Positions 52,256 through 62,573 of a stretch of DNA of 64,000 nt are shown one piece after another; position 1 is the first letter of the stretch, and every line of letters begins with the position of its first letter. The notes below the pieces were generated by a model that did no database searches, had not been told where the DNA came from, and saw only the letters and a list, made by a program, of their open reading frames with translations. A program made the translations under genes and the position numbers. Source of the DNA: an uncultured Sphingobacteriaceae bacterium (GTDB taxonomy: Bacteria > Bacteroidota > Bacteroidia > Sphingobacteriales > Sphingobacteriaceae); contig CAMLLO010000001.1 of the NCBI GenBank assembly GCA_946480915.1, forward strand, positions 186,001-250,000. Direction: 5' to 3'.

Positions 52256-54961
52256 ATGAAAATCACATCTGCTTTTTTTCTGTCTGTGCTCATATGTTCA
52301 GCTTTGTTTACAGGATTTTCTTCAGACGAAGATCCTATAAAAGAGTTGCTTTTGAAGATCGAACGGTATCACGATAATTACACTTCCGAGAAAGTTCATA
52401 TTCATACCGATAAGCCATATTACAGCATCGGCGATACCATTTGGTTCAAAGCCTATGTTGTAAATGCCGACAGAAATCGATTGTCGGGCCTAAGCAAAAT
52501 TCTATACGTCGATCTCATCAATGAAAAAGATTCTATAAAGAAAACCCTGCGGCTTCCAATTATTTCCGGTTTATCATGGGGCGATTTCACTTTGTCTGAT
52601 TCTCTAACTGAAGGAAATTATCGAATAAGGGCCTACACCAATTGGATGCGGAATTTTGATGAGGCATATTTTTTCGATAAGAACCTCAAAATTGGAAACT
52701 CGTTCTCGAGTCAGGTTGTGAGTAACGTACAATATAGTTTTTCTCAAACCGGAATCAAGGAACATGTAGACGCCGGAATTATCTACTCCAGACTTAACGG
52801 CGAGCCTTTAGCCGGCAAACAGGTTAATTATGCCATTGAACTTGATAACCGGAGTGTTTTAAAAGGCAAAGGTGTTACAGACAGCAATGGCAAACTGCTT
52901 ATAAAATTTACAAATAGTCAGCCATTTATTCTTAAATCAGGAAAAATCAATACTTCCCTTAAAGTTGATTCGCAAACGATCGTAAACAAAGTTTTTCCGA
53001 TAAAAGCTACTTCTGCAAATGTCGATGTTCAGTTTTTTCCGGAAGGCGGTTCCTTACTTAACAATATACGATCGAAAATTGCTTTTAAAGTCGTTGGAGC
53101 CGACGGAGTGGGCAGAAATGCTACTGGATATGTTCAGGAAGACAGCGCGACCAAAATAGTGGAATTCAGCTCCGATTATGCCGGAATGGGAAGTTTTTTA
53201 TTTACTCCTTTAAAGGGCAATCGCTATACTGCTATAATTCGGTTTGAAGATGGTTCGGAAAAAAAGCTGGATCTGCCTAAAGCAGCTGATACAGGATATA
53301 TATTAACAGTAAATAACAACGACAGTGAGAATTTAGGAGTTAAAGTTTCCGCGGTGACTGAGATCCCCAATCAGGAAGTTATACTTGTGGGGCAATCAAA
53401 TGGAATTGTGCATTTTGTTTCTAAGAATAAATTGGATAAGAATTTTTTATCAGCCTCGCTATCCAAAAAACGTTTTCCCTCCGGCATAGTACAATTCACT
53501 TTGTTCAATTCTTCCTATCAGCCATTGGCAGAAAGATTGGTGTTTATTCGCCATAGTTCGCCGCTTTCAATACGTTTTACAACGGATAAAGAAACTTATA
53601 GCGTAAGAGAAAAGATTAAAATGACCTTGAATGCAGCCGACTCTGCCGGTAAACCTGCGCAAGGTGCGTTTTCAATAGCAGTTACCAATGAATCTCAGAT
53701 ACCTTTTGATGATGTTAATGAGACGACCATATTATCAAATTTGTTGCTGAGCTCAGAACTGAAGGGCTACATAGAAACTCCAAACTATTATTTTACCGAG
53801 GTTAATTCACAGAAGGATAAAGCATTGGATAATCTGATGCTTACACAAGGCTGGAGAAAGTTCGACTGGAAAAATCTGACAGCCGGGATATATCCGCTAC
53901 TGACGTTTAAGCCCGAACGGAATATCAGCGTAAGTGGGAGAGTTTTTAATTTGAACGGAACACCTGCTGTGGGAGGTAAGGTAATGCTGCTGACTTCGAG
54001 AGGAACTGGTATGGTACTCGATACGATAACTGATGCAGAAGGCAGATTTAATTTTGAAAATTTGAGTTTTAATGATAGTACCACCTTTATAGTGCAGGCC
54101 CGAAATGCCCGGGATAAAAAGAATGTTGAGATTGTGCTTGACAGGATTCCGGCGCAACCGGTTACAAAGAATAAAAATGCTGCGGCTGCAGAAATAAACG
54201 TTAACCAATCCCTAATCACTTATCTTAAAAATCGTAGCGAGCAATTTGCCGAAATGCGAAAAAATGGGTTATTCCGTCGGAGTATTGTACTTGCCGAAGT
54301 TAAAATTACCGAAGTAAAGCCAAAAGTTAAAGAGTCGAGCAATCTTAATGGAGCTGGGAATGCAGACGCCGTTCTTGTTGCTGCGGATTTACAGGACTGT
54401 CAGAATTTAGCCATTTGCTTACAGGGGCGGGTAGCCGGTTTAATTATTCAAAATGGTGTGGCGTATTTAAGCAGAAATATGTCGAGTTCATTTTCCGGAC
54501 CTGTTCCGATGCAACTTATTGTTGATGGAATGAATGTTGAACCTTCTTTTCTCTCAGTTATTAGCCCGAACGACGTAGAAACAATAGAAATATTGAAAAG
54601 TATCGGAAACACTGCCATTTACGGCATCAGAGGCGGCGGGGGAGTAATGATAATAACAACAAAAAGAGGTGAGCGCAATATGTCTGCACGCAGTTTTGCC
54701 CCGGGCATCGCCTCCTTTAAGCCTCAGGGATATTACCTTGGGCGCCAGTTTTATTCACCTGTTTATGATGGTCCGGTAAATCCTTTGCCTGATTTACGCA
54801 CTACTATTTTTTGGGCGCCTAATGTTTTAACCTCTGCGAATGGTAAAGCTTCTGTGGAATTTTTTGCCTCAGACAAACCCGGAGTCTATAAAGCTGTTAT
54901 TGAGGGTCTGGACTTAAAAGGTTCTTTAGTGCGACAAATACATCGATTTAACGTGAAATGA
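52256..54961 (+). CDS. MG2-like and TonB-plug domain protein without barrel
   Basis: The 901-residue protein has a signal peptide, an N-terminal macroglobulin-like region (VHIHTDKPYYSIGDTIWFKAYV, in pieces), a carboxypeptidase-regulatory repeat near 560-640 and a TonB plug domain near 715-810 (LQGRVAGLIIQNG, PMQLIVDGMN, IGNTAIYGIRGGGGVMIITTKRG). The beta-barrel is absent, so it is not a receptor. Such proteins are common in Bacteroidota; function unknown. The stop overlaps the next start (ATGA). Confidence 0.82.
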   Translation: MKITSAFFLSVLICSALFTGFSSDEDPIKELLLKIERYHDNYTSEKVHIHTDKPYYSIGDTIWFKAYVVNADRNRLSGLSKILYVDLINEKDSIKKTLRLPIISGLSWGDFTLSDSLTEGNYRIRAYTNWMRNFDEAYFFDKNLKIGNSFSSQVVSNVQYSFSQTGIKEHVDAGIIYSRLNGEPLAGKQVNYAIELDNRSVLKGKGVTDSNGKLLIKFTNSQPFILKSGKINTSLKVDSQTIVNKVFPIKATSANVDVQFFPEGGSLLNNIRSKIAFKVVGADGVGRNATGYVQEDSATKIVEFSSDYAGMGSFLFTPLKGNRYTAIIRFEDGSEKKLDLPKAADTGYILTVNNNDSENLGVKVSAVTEIPNQEVILVGQSNGIVHFVSKNKLDKNFLSASLSKKRFPSGIVQFTLFNSSYQPLAERLVFIRHSSPLSIRFTTDKETYSVREKIKMTLNAADSAGKPAQGAFSIAVTNESQIPFDDVNETTILSNLLLSSELKGYIETPNYYFTEVNSQKDKALDNLMLTQGWRKFDWKNLTAGIYPLLTFKPERNISVSGRVFNLNGTPAVGGKVMLLTSRGTGMVLDTITDAEGRFNFENLSFNDSTTFIVQARNARDKKNVEIVLDRIPAQPVTKNKNAAAAEINVNQSLITYLKNRSEQFAEMRKNGLFRRSIVLAEVKITEVKPKVKESSNLNGAGNADAVLVAADLQDCQNLAICLQGRVAGLIIQNGVAYLSRNMSSSFSGPVPMQLIVDGMNVEPSFLSVISPNDVETIEILKSIGNTAIYGIRGGGGVMIITTKRGERNMSARSFAPGIASFKPQGYYLGRQFYSPVYDGPVNPLPDLRTTIFWAPNVLTSANGKASVEFFASDKPGVYKAVIEGLDLKGSLVRQIHRFNVK

Positions 54962-55719
54962 ATTCTATTAAAATAACTATAAAAGAAAAAATAGCTCTTT
55001 TAACTCTGGACAAAGGAAGGTCCAATGCCATTGGTGCCGAAATGGTAATGGAGTTAAAGGACATGATTCAAAATATCGAAAAAGACGAGAATGTTTCGGG
55101 AGTGATTTTAACGGGCAAAGATGAATATTTTACCGCCGGGCTCGACTTGATGGAGCTTTTCGATTATTCAGAAAATCAGATTAAGGAATTTTGGGAACAA
55201 TACTTTGCTCTTATTCATGCTCTGGCAGCTTTCAAAAAGCCACTGATAGCAGCAATAAACGGCCATGCCCCGGCCGCAGGAACAATTCTTTGTCTGTGCT
55301 GCGATTACAGAGTTATGGCTCAAGGAGAATTTCCAATAGGATTAAATGAAATTGCTTTGGGAATCATCGTTCCAGACAGTTTTTTTCAGTTATATGCCTC
55401 TTGTATTGGCCGGCAAAAAGCCAGCAAATATCTGCTGGAAGCTAAATTAATGAATCCAAATGAAGCTTTAGGTATTGGTTTAGTCGACGAGGTGGTGAAT
55501 GCAAGTTCTTTAATTAATACAGCAGTTAAACAAATGCAGAAATACCTTCAATTTAATAAAGTGGTTTGGCAGGAGAGTAAGCAGAACATCAGAAGAAACC
55601 TGGTTTTTTCGGTTCAGCCTCATCAGCCAGATATTATAAAAAAAATATTGGAAGAGTGGTGGGCTCCCTATAACCGATCAATTTTACAAACTATTATACA
55701 GAACTTTAAAAAATCTTAA
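54958..55719 (+). CDS. Enoyl-CoA hydratase/isomerase family protein
   Basis: The 253-residue protein has the crotonase fold: EYFTAGLDLMEL and the oxyanion-hole segment INGHAPAAGTILCLCCDYR. The usual catalytic Glu is not obvious at ALGIIVPDS, so an isomerase-type activity is as likely as a hydratase. It is coupled to the plug-domain gene by four overlapping bases. Confidence 0.85.
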   Translation: MNSIKITIKEKIALLTLDKGRSNAIGAEMVMELKDMIQNIEKDENVSGVILTGKDEYFTAGLDLMELFDYSENQIKEFWEQYFALIHALAAFKKPLIAAINGHAPAAGTILCLCCDYRVMAQGEFPIGLNEIALGIIVPDSFFQLYASCIGRQKASKYLLEAKLMNPNEALGIGLVDEVVNASSLINTAVKQMQKYLQFNKVVWQESKQNIRRNLVFSVQPHQPDIIKKILEEWWAPYNRSILQTIIQNFKKS

Positions 55720-55758
55720 ATTTGCATATCATCAATCCTGTATAAAAATTCTTGTAGA

Positions 55759-56055
55759 ATGAATATTCTTAGTGCCGGAACAGAAACAGAAGTTGAAACT
55801 TTTACCCTCGAAGAGATTTTGACGAGTATAAAAGCCAATCATCGGTTAATTTTATGGAACGATGATGTAAATACTTTTGAGCACGTAATCTACTGCCTGG
55901 TAAAGTATCTGGATTATAATCATAATCAAGCCGAAAATATAGCGTGGACCATTCACAATGATGGCAAATGCGCTGTACTTGAGGGGTCTTTTACCGAACT
56001 CGAAGTATATCGGAAAATTCTTCAACAGGAAGGGCTTACAGTCACCATAGATTAG
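55759..56055 (+). CDS. clpS: ATP-dependent Clp protease adaptor ClpS
   Basis: The 98-residue protein has LILWNDDVNTFEHVIYCLVKYL and a late VLEGSFTELEVYRKILQQEGL, the ClpS pattern including the N-degron pocket. It delivers N-end-rule substrates to ClpAP-type proteases. Confidence 0.93.
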   Translation: MNILSAGTETEVETFTLEEILTSIKANHRLILWNDDVNTFEHVIYCLVKYLDYNHNQAENIAWTIHNDGKCAVLEGSFTELEVYRKILQQEGLTVTID

Positions 56056-56188
56056 ATTTATGGCCGTTAACTGATTCTGTTCTTCATCTCCTTTTATAGT
56101 AATAAAGTAGTTACTGCCTGCATATTCATGGTTGAATGCCTTTTCTTTGCACGTTGTTTGTTGATAAGTAAAGAAAAAAACTTTAAAA

Positions 56189-58657
56189 ATGAGGCTCTTA
56201 TATATTTTAATTACGTTTTTTACTCTTTGTACGCAAGTTGTTTCTGCTCAAAATCCTGTCGGAGATGTACGAGGAAAAGTGGTAGATTCCGGCACTAAAA
56301 AGCCAATCGACTTTGCAACAGTAGCCTTAATTGATTCAACTTCCGGGAAAGCAATTAAATCTGCGCAAAGTGATTTAGCGGGCCAATTTATCTTGTCAAA
56401 TCTTCCATTCGGAAGTTATATCGTAAAAGTAAGTTTTGTCGGTTTTCAGCCTTATTCTAATCCTGTTGTTATCTCTCAAAAAAATTCCAGGATAGATCTT
56501 GGCCTTCTCCCATTAGTGCAAAACAAAGACAATGTTTTAAAGCAGGTTACTGTAGAGGGACAGCGAAGTTCTATGCAATTAGGTGTTGATCGAAAAGTGT
56601 TCAATGTAGAGCAAAGTTTAGTAAGCGAGGGTGGTTCGGCAACTGACTTACTCGCTAACGTTCCAACTGTTTCAGTTGATATCGATGGAAATATCAACCT
56701 TCGGGGTTCGGGCAGTGTTCGGGTTTTAATTGATGGAAGGCCTTCGGCTATCGGCGGTGGAGATATTTCAACCATTTTACAGGCCTTGCCTGCAAGTTCT
56801 ATTGAAAGCATAGAGTTAATCACCAATCCCTCCTCTAAGTACGATCCTGAAGGTCAAACAGGAATTATCAATATCGTTTTAAAGAAAAATAAAAAAGTAG
56901 GTGTTAATGGCGCCGTTTCCCTATCTGCCGGTACACAGGAAAACTACAATACCAGTACTAATTTAAGCTACCGCGATGGGAATGTGAATGTTTACGGAAA
57001 CTATGGCTTTCGATATGGTACACGTATTGGCGGTGGATTTAATAATACATCTTTCATAAATAACGGGCAGACATTTAATAGTTCGAGCGGCCAGCGACAA
57101 AATGTAGGGAATAACGCAAAGGCTGGAGTTGACTACTATATCAACAAGAAAACTACGATTGGGGCTTCAGCGAATATAAACTTCCGGAATGGTGAGGATA
57201 CAGAAGATATCAATTATGTATATCAAAATTATCTGAATACATATTCTAACGGAACCAGTCTTAGGAGCTCTGAAGGAAACGAGAAAGATAAAGGTTATGA
57301 TTTAGCGCTTGATTTTAGCAGAAAGTTTAAAAGGCAAGGCGAGGAATTAATGGCAAATTTTAGCTTCGGCCAGAGTTCTGAAGATGGAGTATCAACCTTC
57401 AATCAGAGTTTTTTTTACCCCCAAAGGGATATCAAAGATTCAATAGACAGGAGGGTTAATGTAAATGGTGAAAAACGGAAAAATTATAATATACAAGCAG
57501 ATTATACTCTGCCAATCACTGAAAAGCAAAAGTTTGAAGCAGGTTACCGCACAACGATCGGACTTCGGAACGAAGATCAGTCCTCAGAGAAATTAAATCC
57601 TGTTTCAGGTAACCTTGAAAATGATTATCAACTAACCGATGATTTTTCTTCAGAAGATATTGTACATGCTTTATATATCAATTATCAAAATCAGGTAAAC
57701 GGGGGATTTGGCTTCCAGACCGGCTTGCGTGCAGAACAGGCCTATCTTAATACAGAATACACCGCAACCGACGGAACGACATTCCAGCCAACAGGAGCAA
57801 AAGGGAACCTTGATTATTTTCGAATTTATCCCAGTATCTTTTTAACTCAAAAGTTGAAAGGCGAAAATCAGTTGCAATTAAGCTATACACGCAGAGTTAA
57901 CCGGCCGCGTGGCTGGCAGGTCAATCCGTTTTTGAACGTTACCGATCCCAATAATCTTCGTATGGGGAATCCAAATTTGAAGCCTGAGGATATCCATTCG
58001 GTAGAGTTTAGTTATATGAAATTTTGGAAGGCTTTAACTTTTACATCGACCTTATTTACCAGGCAGGTAAATGATGTGGTTCAAAGTTACCGCACAGTTT
58101 TAAGTGGCGATACAACATTGTCGCAGTTTATCAACCTAAGTAAAACCCGGGCATCAGGTTTAGAATTAATCAGCAGGGCTGATATTTCAAAAGGCTTTAA
58201 TATTACGGCCAATGTGAATATATTTTACAATAAGTTTTTTGGAAATGCTCAGTTCGGCTTAAAACCGAACGATGGGTATAATTGGAACTCGAATTTAACA
58301 TCTACTTTTAAGCTTCCTCTAAATTTATCCGGCCAGATTAATATGAACTATATGGCGCCCAGGGTAATGGCACAAGGTCGGGGAAAAGAAATGTTTGGAA
58401 TGGATGCCGCTTTACGTTTAGATATGATGAAAAAAAAGGCAAGCTTGTCATTTAATATGCGCGATGTATTCAATACCAGAAAGTGGGGAATGGTGACTGA
58501 AACCGACCAGTTGATCTCTGAATTCCAACGTCGTATGCAGGGCAGACAGGCAAACTTAACGTTTAGTTACCGCTTTGGTCAGTCAGATTTGCCCCAACGT
58601 AATAAGCGTCCAGAGAAAGATTCTCAAAATCAGCCAATGGACGAGCCGCAGTTCTAG
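56189..58657 (+). CDS. TonB-type outer-membrane beta-barrel protein
   Basis: The 822-residue protein has a signal peptide, a carboxypeptidase-regulatory domain (VRGKVVDSGTKKPIDFATVALID, in pieces), a plug (RVLIDGRPSAIGGGD, SSIESIELITNPSSKYDPEG) and a C-terminal barrel of the OMP_b-brl_3 type. It is not a SusC homologue and no SusD is near. The ligand is unknown. Confidence 0.9.
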   Translation: MRLLYILITFFTLCTQVVSAQNPVGDVRGKVVDSGTKKPIDFATVALIDSTSGKAIKSAQSDLAGQFILSNLPFGSYIVKVSFVGFQPYSNPVVISQKNSRIDLGLLPLVQNKDNVLKQVTVEGQRSSMQLGVDRKVFNVEQSLVSEGGSATDLLANVPTVSVDIDGNINLRGSGSVRVLIDGRPSAIGGGDISTILQALPASSIESIELITNPSSKYDPEGQTGIINIVLKKNKKVGVNGAVSLSAGTQENYNTSTNLSYRDGNVNVYGNYGFRYGTRIGGGFNNTSFINNGQTFNSSSGQRQNVGNNAKAGVDYYINKKTTIGASANINFRNGEDTEDINYVYQNYLNTYSNGTSLRSSEGNEKDKGYDLALDFSRKFKRQGEELMANFSFGQSSEDGVSTFNQSFFYPQRDIKDSIDRRVNVNGEKRKNYNIQADYTLPITEKQKFEAGYRTTIGLRNEDQSSEKLNPVSGNLENDYQLTDDFSSEDIVHALYINYQNQVNGGFGFQTGLRAEQAYLNTEYTATDGTTFQPTGAKGNLDYFRIYPSIFLTQKLKGENQLQLSYTRRVNRPRGWQVNPFLNVTDPNNLRMGNPNLKPEDIHSVEFSYMKFWKALTFTSTLFTRQVNDVVQSYRTVLSGDTTLSQFINLSKTRASGLELISRADISKGFNITANVNIFYNKFFGNAQFGLKPNDGYNWNSNLTSTFKLPLNLSGQINMNYMAPRVMAQGRGKEMFGMDAALRLDMMKKKASLSFNMRDVFNTRKWGMVTETDQLISEFQRRMQGRQANLTFSYRFGQSDLPQRNKRPEKDSQNQPMDEPQF

Positions 58658-58822
58658 TTATTTCAATCTGCAGTTGTTTTTTATGATTGAGGCATTATCA
58701 TAGTATTAAGCTCTATATTCCTTTTTGGTCGAAAGAATAGAATATTTAAGAATAAAATCCAATATTCGCTCCAATATCCTGTAATTGGAAATCATCTAAG
58801 AACTAATTTAAGCTTGCAGCTC

Positions 58823-60070
58823 ATGGCCAATAAAAACCCCTATCTTTTTCCCTTCATTCTGATAACATCGTTATTCTTTTTATGGGGATTTGCTCACAAC
58901 CTCGATCCAATTTTAATTCCGCATTTACAAAAGTCGTTTACTTTAACAACCGTGCAGGCAACTTTGATAGATTCCGCGGTTTTTATAGCTTATTTTATTA
59001 TGGCAATACCGGCGGGTATTATAATGAAGAAATATGGCTACAAAACTGGCATAATTATCGGTCTTTTACTGTTTGCCTTTGGTTCATTTCTATTCGTTCC
59101 TGCGGCAGATAACCAGTCCTACAACTTCTTTTTGATTGCATTATTCATTATAGCCTGTGGTTTAACAATCTTAGAAACAGCAGCAAATCCGTATGCATCA
59201 TCACTGGGAGATCCGGAAACTTCTACACAACGGCTGAATCTTGCGCAATCGTTTAACGGTTTGGCAGCTGCAATGGCACCCGTTATCGGAGCGAGAATTA
59301 TCCTAACAAAAGGATATACCGATGCAGAATTAGATGTCATGTCTGCAAGTGCCAGACAAATGGCCTTGGCCGCAGAGGCATCATCAGTGAAAATGCCTTA
59401 TATGATTTTAGGCACAGTTTTACTTATAATCGCTATAATTTTTGCGTTTACCAAATTGCCAAAAATTCAAAATACCGACGAGCATTTGGAAAGCGAAAGT
59501 ATCTTTCATGCCTTCAAACACAAACATTTATCGTGGGGAGTTGCCGCGCAGTTTTTCTATGTCGGGGCACAGGTTTCTGTATTTAGCCTTTTTATTTTAT
59601 ACGCCACTAAATCTGCCGATATAAGCGCAATAACCGCTGCAGATTATTTAGGAGCCTGTGGAATCGCATTTTTAATCGGGCGCTTTATCGGCACCTTTTT
59701 AATGCGATTTATTAAACCGCACAAATTATTGGCACTGTATGCAATTATCAATGTAATACTTTGTCTTGTGGCAATTTACGGGCACGGAATGATCACTGTG
59801 TATACGGTTATTGGAATATGTTTTTTTATGTCCATTATGTTTCCTACCATTTTTGCATTAGGAATAAAAGGATTAGGAGGGGATACAGAGTTTGGAAGTA
59901 GTTTAATTATTATGGCGATAGTTGGTGGAGCTATTTTACCTCGTCTTTTTGCTATGATAGCAGATTCTACAAATAACATTCAAAATGGATACATAATTCC
60001 CTTAATCTGTTTTATTGTGATTGCCATATTTGGATTAAGTGGATATAAAATAATTAAAGCTAAATCATAG
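58823..60070 (+). CDS. fucP: L-fucose:H+ symporter-type permease
   Basis: The 415-residue MFS protein has about 12 membrane helices and the FucP landmarks FLWGFAHNLDPILIPHLQKSF and FGSFLFVPAA, plus LETAANPY. ATG 58823 is preferred. It heads a run of fucose-catabolic genes, so L-fucose is the likely substrate. Confidence 0.88.
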   Translation: MANKNPYLFPFILITSLFFLWGFAHNLDPILIPHLQKSFTLTTVQATLIDSAVFIAYFIMAIPAGIIMKKYGYKTGIIIGLLLFAFGSFLFVPAADNQSYNFFLIALFIIACGLTILETAANPYASSLGDPETSTQRLNLAQSFNGLAAAMAPVIGARIILTKGYTDAELDVMSASARQMALAAEASSVKMPYMILGTVLLIIAIIFAFTKLPKIQNTDEHLESESIFHAFKHKHLSWGVAAQFFYVGAQVSVFSLFILYATKSADISAITAADYLGACGIAFLIGRFIGTFLMRFIKPHKLLALYAIINVILCLVAIYGHGMITVYTVIGICFFMSIMFPTIFALGIKGLGGDTEFGSSLIIMAIVGGAILPRLFAMIADSTNNIQNGYIIPLICFIVIAIFGLSGYKIIKAKS

Positions 60071-60080
60071 ATTTTTAATA

Positions 60081-60845
60081 ATGTTCAGTTTAAAAAATAA
60101 ACAGGCCGTAATTACCGGCGGCGGAAGCGGAATCGGAAAAGCAATTTCTCTGCTTTTCGCCCAGCAGGGGGCCATTGTTCACATCATAGAATTGAATTCT
60201 GACAATGCACAACAGGCTGTAAAAGAAATAAAGGAGAATGGAGCGGAGGCGTATTCGTATAGTGCGGACGTAAGCAAACAGGATCAAATTATTTCGGTTT
60301 TTAACAAGATCGGTAAGATTGATATCCTGGTAAATAATGCCGGAATTGCTCATGTAGGGAAAGTAGAAGGTACTTCTGAAGAAGATTTTGAAAGGGTATA
60401 TAGCGTAAATGTTAAGGGAGCATATAATTGCCTTTACGCAGCAGTTCCTTTAATGAAGGCACAGGGCGGTGGCGCTATCGTGAATATGGCATCCATTGCA
60501 TCTTCCGTTGGCATAGCCGATCGCTTTGCCTATTCAATGAGCAAAGGCGCTATCCATGCCATGAGTATGTCCATTGCTCGGGATTATTTAGATGATAAGA
60601 TCCGGAGCAACTCGATTTCACCGGCAAGGGTTCATACACCGTTTGTAGATGGATTCATTGCTAAAAACTATCCCGGTAAGGAAGAAGAAATATTTGAAAA
60701 ACTATCAAAAAGTCAGCCGATTGGCAGGATGGGTAAACCTGAAGAAGTTGCAGCATTAGCCCTTTTTCTATGTTCGGATGAAGCAGGCTTTATTACCGGC
60801 TGCGATTATCCTATTGATGGAGGATTTATAAAACTTAACAATTAA
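60081..60845 (+). CDS. SDR oxidoreductase, likely 2-keto-3-deoxy-L-fuconate dehydrogenase
   Basis: The 254-residue protein is a classical short-chain dehydrogenase: ITGGGSGIGKA (nucleotide loop), NNAGIAH and the catalytic YSMSK. It lies 10 bp after fucP and before the diketo acid hydrolase gene, so oxidation of 2-keto-3-deoxy-L-fuconate to the 2,4-diketo acid is the best role. This is from context, not a signature. Confidence 0.8.
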   Translation: MFSLKNKQAVITGGGSGIGKAISLLFAQQGAIVHIIELNSDNAQQAVKEIKENGAEAYSYSADVSKQDQIISVFNKIGKIDILVNNAGIAHVGKVEGTSEEDFERVYSVNVKGAYNCLYAAVPLMKAQGGGAIVNMASIASSVGIADRFAYSMSKGAIHAMSMSIARDYLDDKIRSNSISPARVHTPFVDGFIAKNYPGKEEEIFEKLSKSQPIGRMGKPEEVAALALFLCSDEAGFITGCDYPIDGGFIKLNN

Positions 60846-60857
60846 GGTAAAAACGAT

Positions 60858-61715
60858 ATGAAACTTATAAGATTCGGAGAACTTTACAAAGAGAAACCAG
60901 GAGTAATAATTGACGATGTGTACTATGATGTATCAGCTTTTGGGGAAGACTTTAATGAAAATTTTTTTGAAAGCGACGGACTTTCAAGACTTGAAAATTA
61001 CCTTAAAATAAATCAGGGGAAACTTCAGCCAATCCCCGAAGGCAGCCGTATCGGCTCACCAATTGCAAGACCATCAAAAATTCTTTGCATCGGCTTAAAC
61101 TATGCCGATCATGCCATTGAAACAGGTGCGCCGATTCCTCCTGAGCCGGTTTTATTTATGAAATCCACCACGGCCTTAGTAGGTCCCTTTGACAATATCG
61201 TTATCCCTAAAAACTCAGTGAAAACCGACTGGGAAGTTGAGTTAGCCTTTGTAATAGGCAAAAAAGCGAGTTACGTAGACGAGTCGGAAGCTATGGATTA
61301 TGTAGCCGGATATTGTTTGCATAATGATGTTTCTGAGCGGGCTTTTCAGCTTGAACGCAATGGAACCTGGGATAAAGGTAAAGGTTGTGATACATTTGCA
61401 CCAATTGGTCCGTTTTTGGCAACAAAGGACGAGATCAGCGATCCTGACAACCTTCGTCTTTGGCTGAATGTAAACGGTCAAAAGATGCAGGACGGAAATA
61501 CTAAAACATTTATTTTCAAAATCCCTTTTCTTATTTCCTACTTAAGCCAGTTCATGACATTGCTTCCGGGAGACATAATCTCCACAGGAACTCCGGCTGG
61601 TGTTGGCTTAGGCTTTAATCCGCCGGTGTATTTAAAGGCGGGAGATGTTGTAGAACTTGGTATTGATGGCTTAGGAACTTCAACTCAAAAAGTTGTCGCT
61701 TATGAAAAGAATTGA
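60858..61715 (+). CDS. Fumarylacetoacetase-family 2,4-diketo-3-deoxy-L-fuconate hydrolase
   Basis: The 285-residue protein has the FAH core: CIGLNYADHA, FMKSTTALVGP, DWEVELAFVIGK (metal-binding acids), HNDVSERAFQ and STGTPAGVGLG. In the fucose pathway this family splits 2,4-diketo-3-deoxy-L-fuconate into pyruvate and L-lactate. It overlaps the lactonase gene by 14 bp. Confidence 0.85.
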   Translation: MKLIRFGELYKEKPGVIIDDVYYDVSAFGEDFNENFFESDGLSRLENYLKINQGKLQPIPEGSRIGSPIARPSKILCIGLNYADHAIETGAPIPPEPVLFMKSTTALVGPFDNIVIPKNSVKTDWEVELAFVIGKKASYVDESEAMDYVAGYCLHNDVSERAFQLERNGTWDKGKGCDTFAPIGPFLATKDEISDPDNLRLWLNVNGQKMQDGNTKTFIFKIPFLISYLSQFMTLLPGDIISTGTPAGVGLGFNPPVYLKAGDVVELGIDGLGTSTQKVVAYEKN

Positions 61716-62538
61716 TTCACATCAACACTTCTGGCGCTTTGATCCGGTAAGGGACTCGTGGATAAATGAGGATATGAAAACTATCCAGCGCGATTTTTTA
61801 CCCGAAGATCTGGCTCCAATCCTTACAGAAAATAAAGTGGATGGATGTGTAGCTGTTCAGGCTGATCAATCAGAAGAGCAAAATGCTTTTCTTCTTGAAC
61901 TTGCTGCGGCTAATCCTTTTATCAAAGGAGTTGTTGGTTGGGTCGACCTGAGAGCAAATAATATAAAAGATAGTCTGGATTTTTACAAAGGCTTTGATAA
62001 GATGAAAGGCTTCCGCCATGTCTTACAAGGCGAAGAAGACCGGTCGTTAATGCTGAGGAGCGAATTTAAAAGAGGTATTTCTTTATTGGAAGATTACGAA
62101 TATACCTACGACATTCTCATTTACCCCGACCAGTTGAAATATACAGAGGAGTTTGTTAAGAGTTTTCCGCACCAGCGGTTTGTGATAGATCATATCGCCA
62201 AGCCAAACATAAAAGGGAAAGACCTGGACGAATGGGCTAAAGATATCAGCGCGGTTGCACGATATTCTAACGTCAGCTGTAAAGTTTCGGGCATGGTTAC
62301 CGAAGCCGATTGGCAAAACTGGCAGTCGGAAGATTTTAACCCTTATCTTGAGGTGGTTTTTGAAGCATTCGGCACTAACAGGGTAATGTTCGGGTCAGAC
62401 TGGCCGGTTTGCGAAGTTGCCGGTGGTTATTCTAAAGTGATTGAATTGGTCCGAAATTATACCTCGCAATTGTCAGCGCACGAACAAGAGCTTTTTTGGG
62501 GCAGAAATGCTATAGATTTTTACAATTTAACTAATTAA
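61702..62538 (+). CDS. Amidohydrolase-family L-fucono-1,5-lactonase
   Basis: The 278-residue protein has HQHFW near the start (metal-binding HxH), an FVIDHIAKP strand and FGSDWPVCE with the conserved Asp. This matches the amidohydrolase-2 lactonases. In this operon it would hydrolyse L-fuconolactone to L-fuconate. ATG 61702 is preferred. Confidence 0.83.
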   Translation: MKRIDSHQHFWRFDPVRDSWINEDMKTIQRDFLPEDLAPILTENKVDGCVAVQADQSEEQNAFLLELAAANPFIKGVVGWVDLRANNIKDSLDFYKGFDKMKGFRHVLQGEEDRSLMLRSEFKRGISLLEDYEYTYDILIYPDQLKYTEEFVKSFPHQRFVIDHIAKPNIKGKDLDEWAKDISAVARYSNVSCKVSGMVTEADWQNWQSEDFNPYLEVVFEAFGTNRVMFGSDWPVCEVAGGYSKVIELVRNYTSQLSAHEQELFWGRNAIDFYNLTN

Positions 62539-62573
62539 CATCTGGCCCGTTGGTGGCGGATAATTTTTAATCA

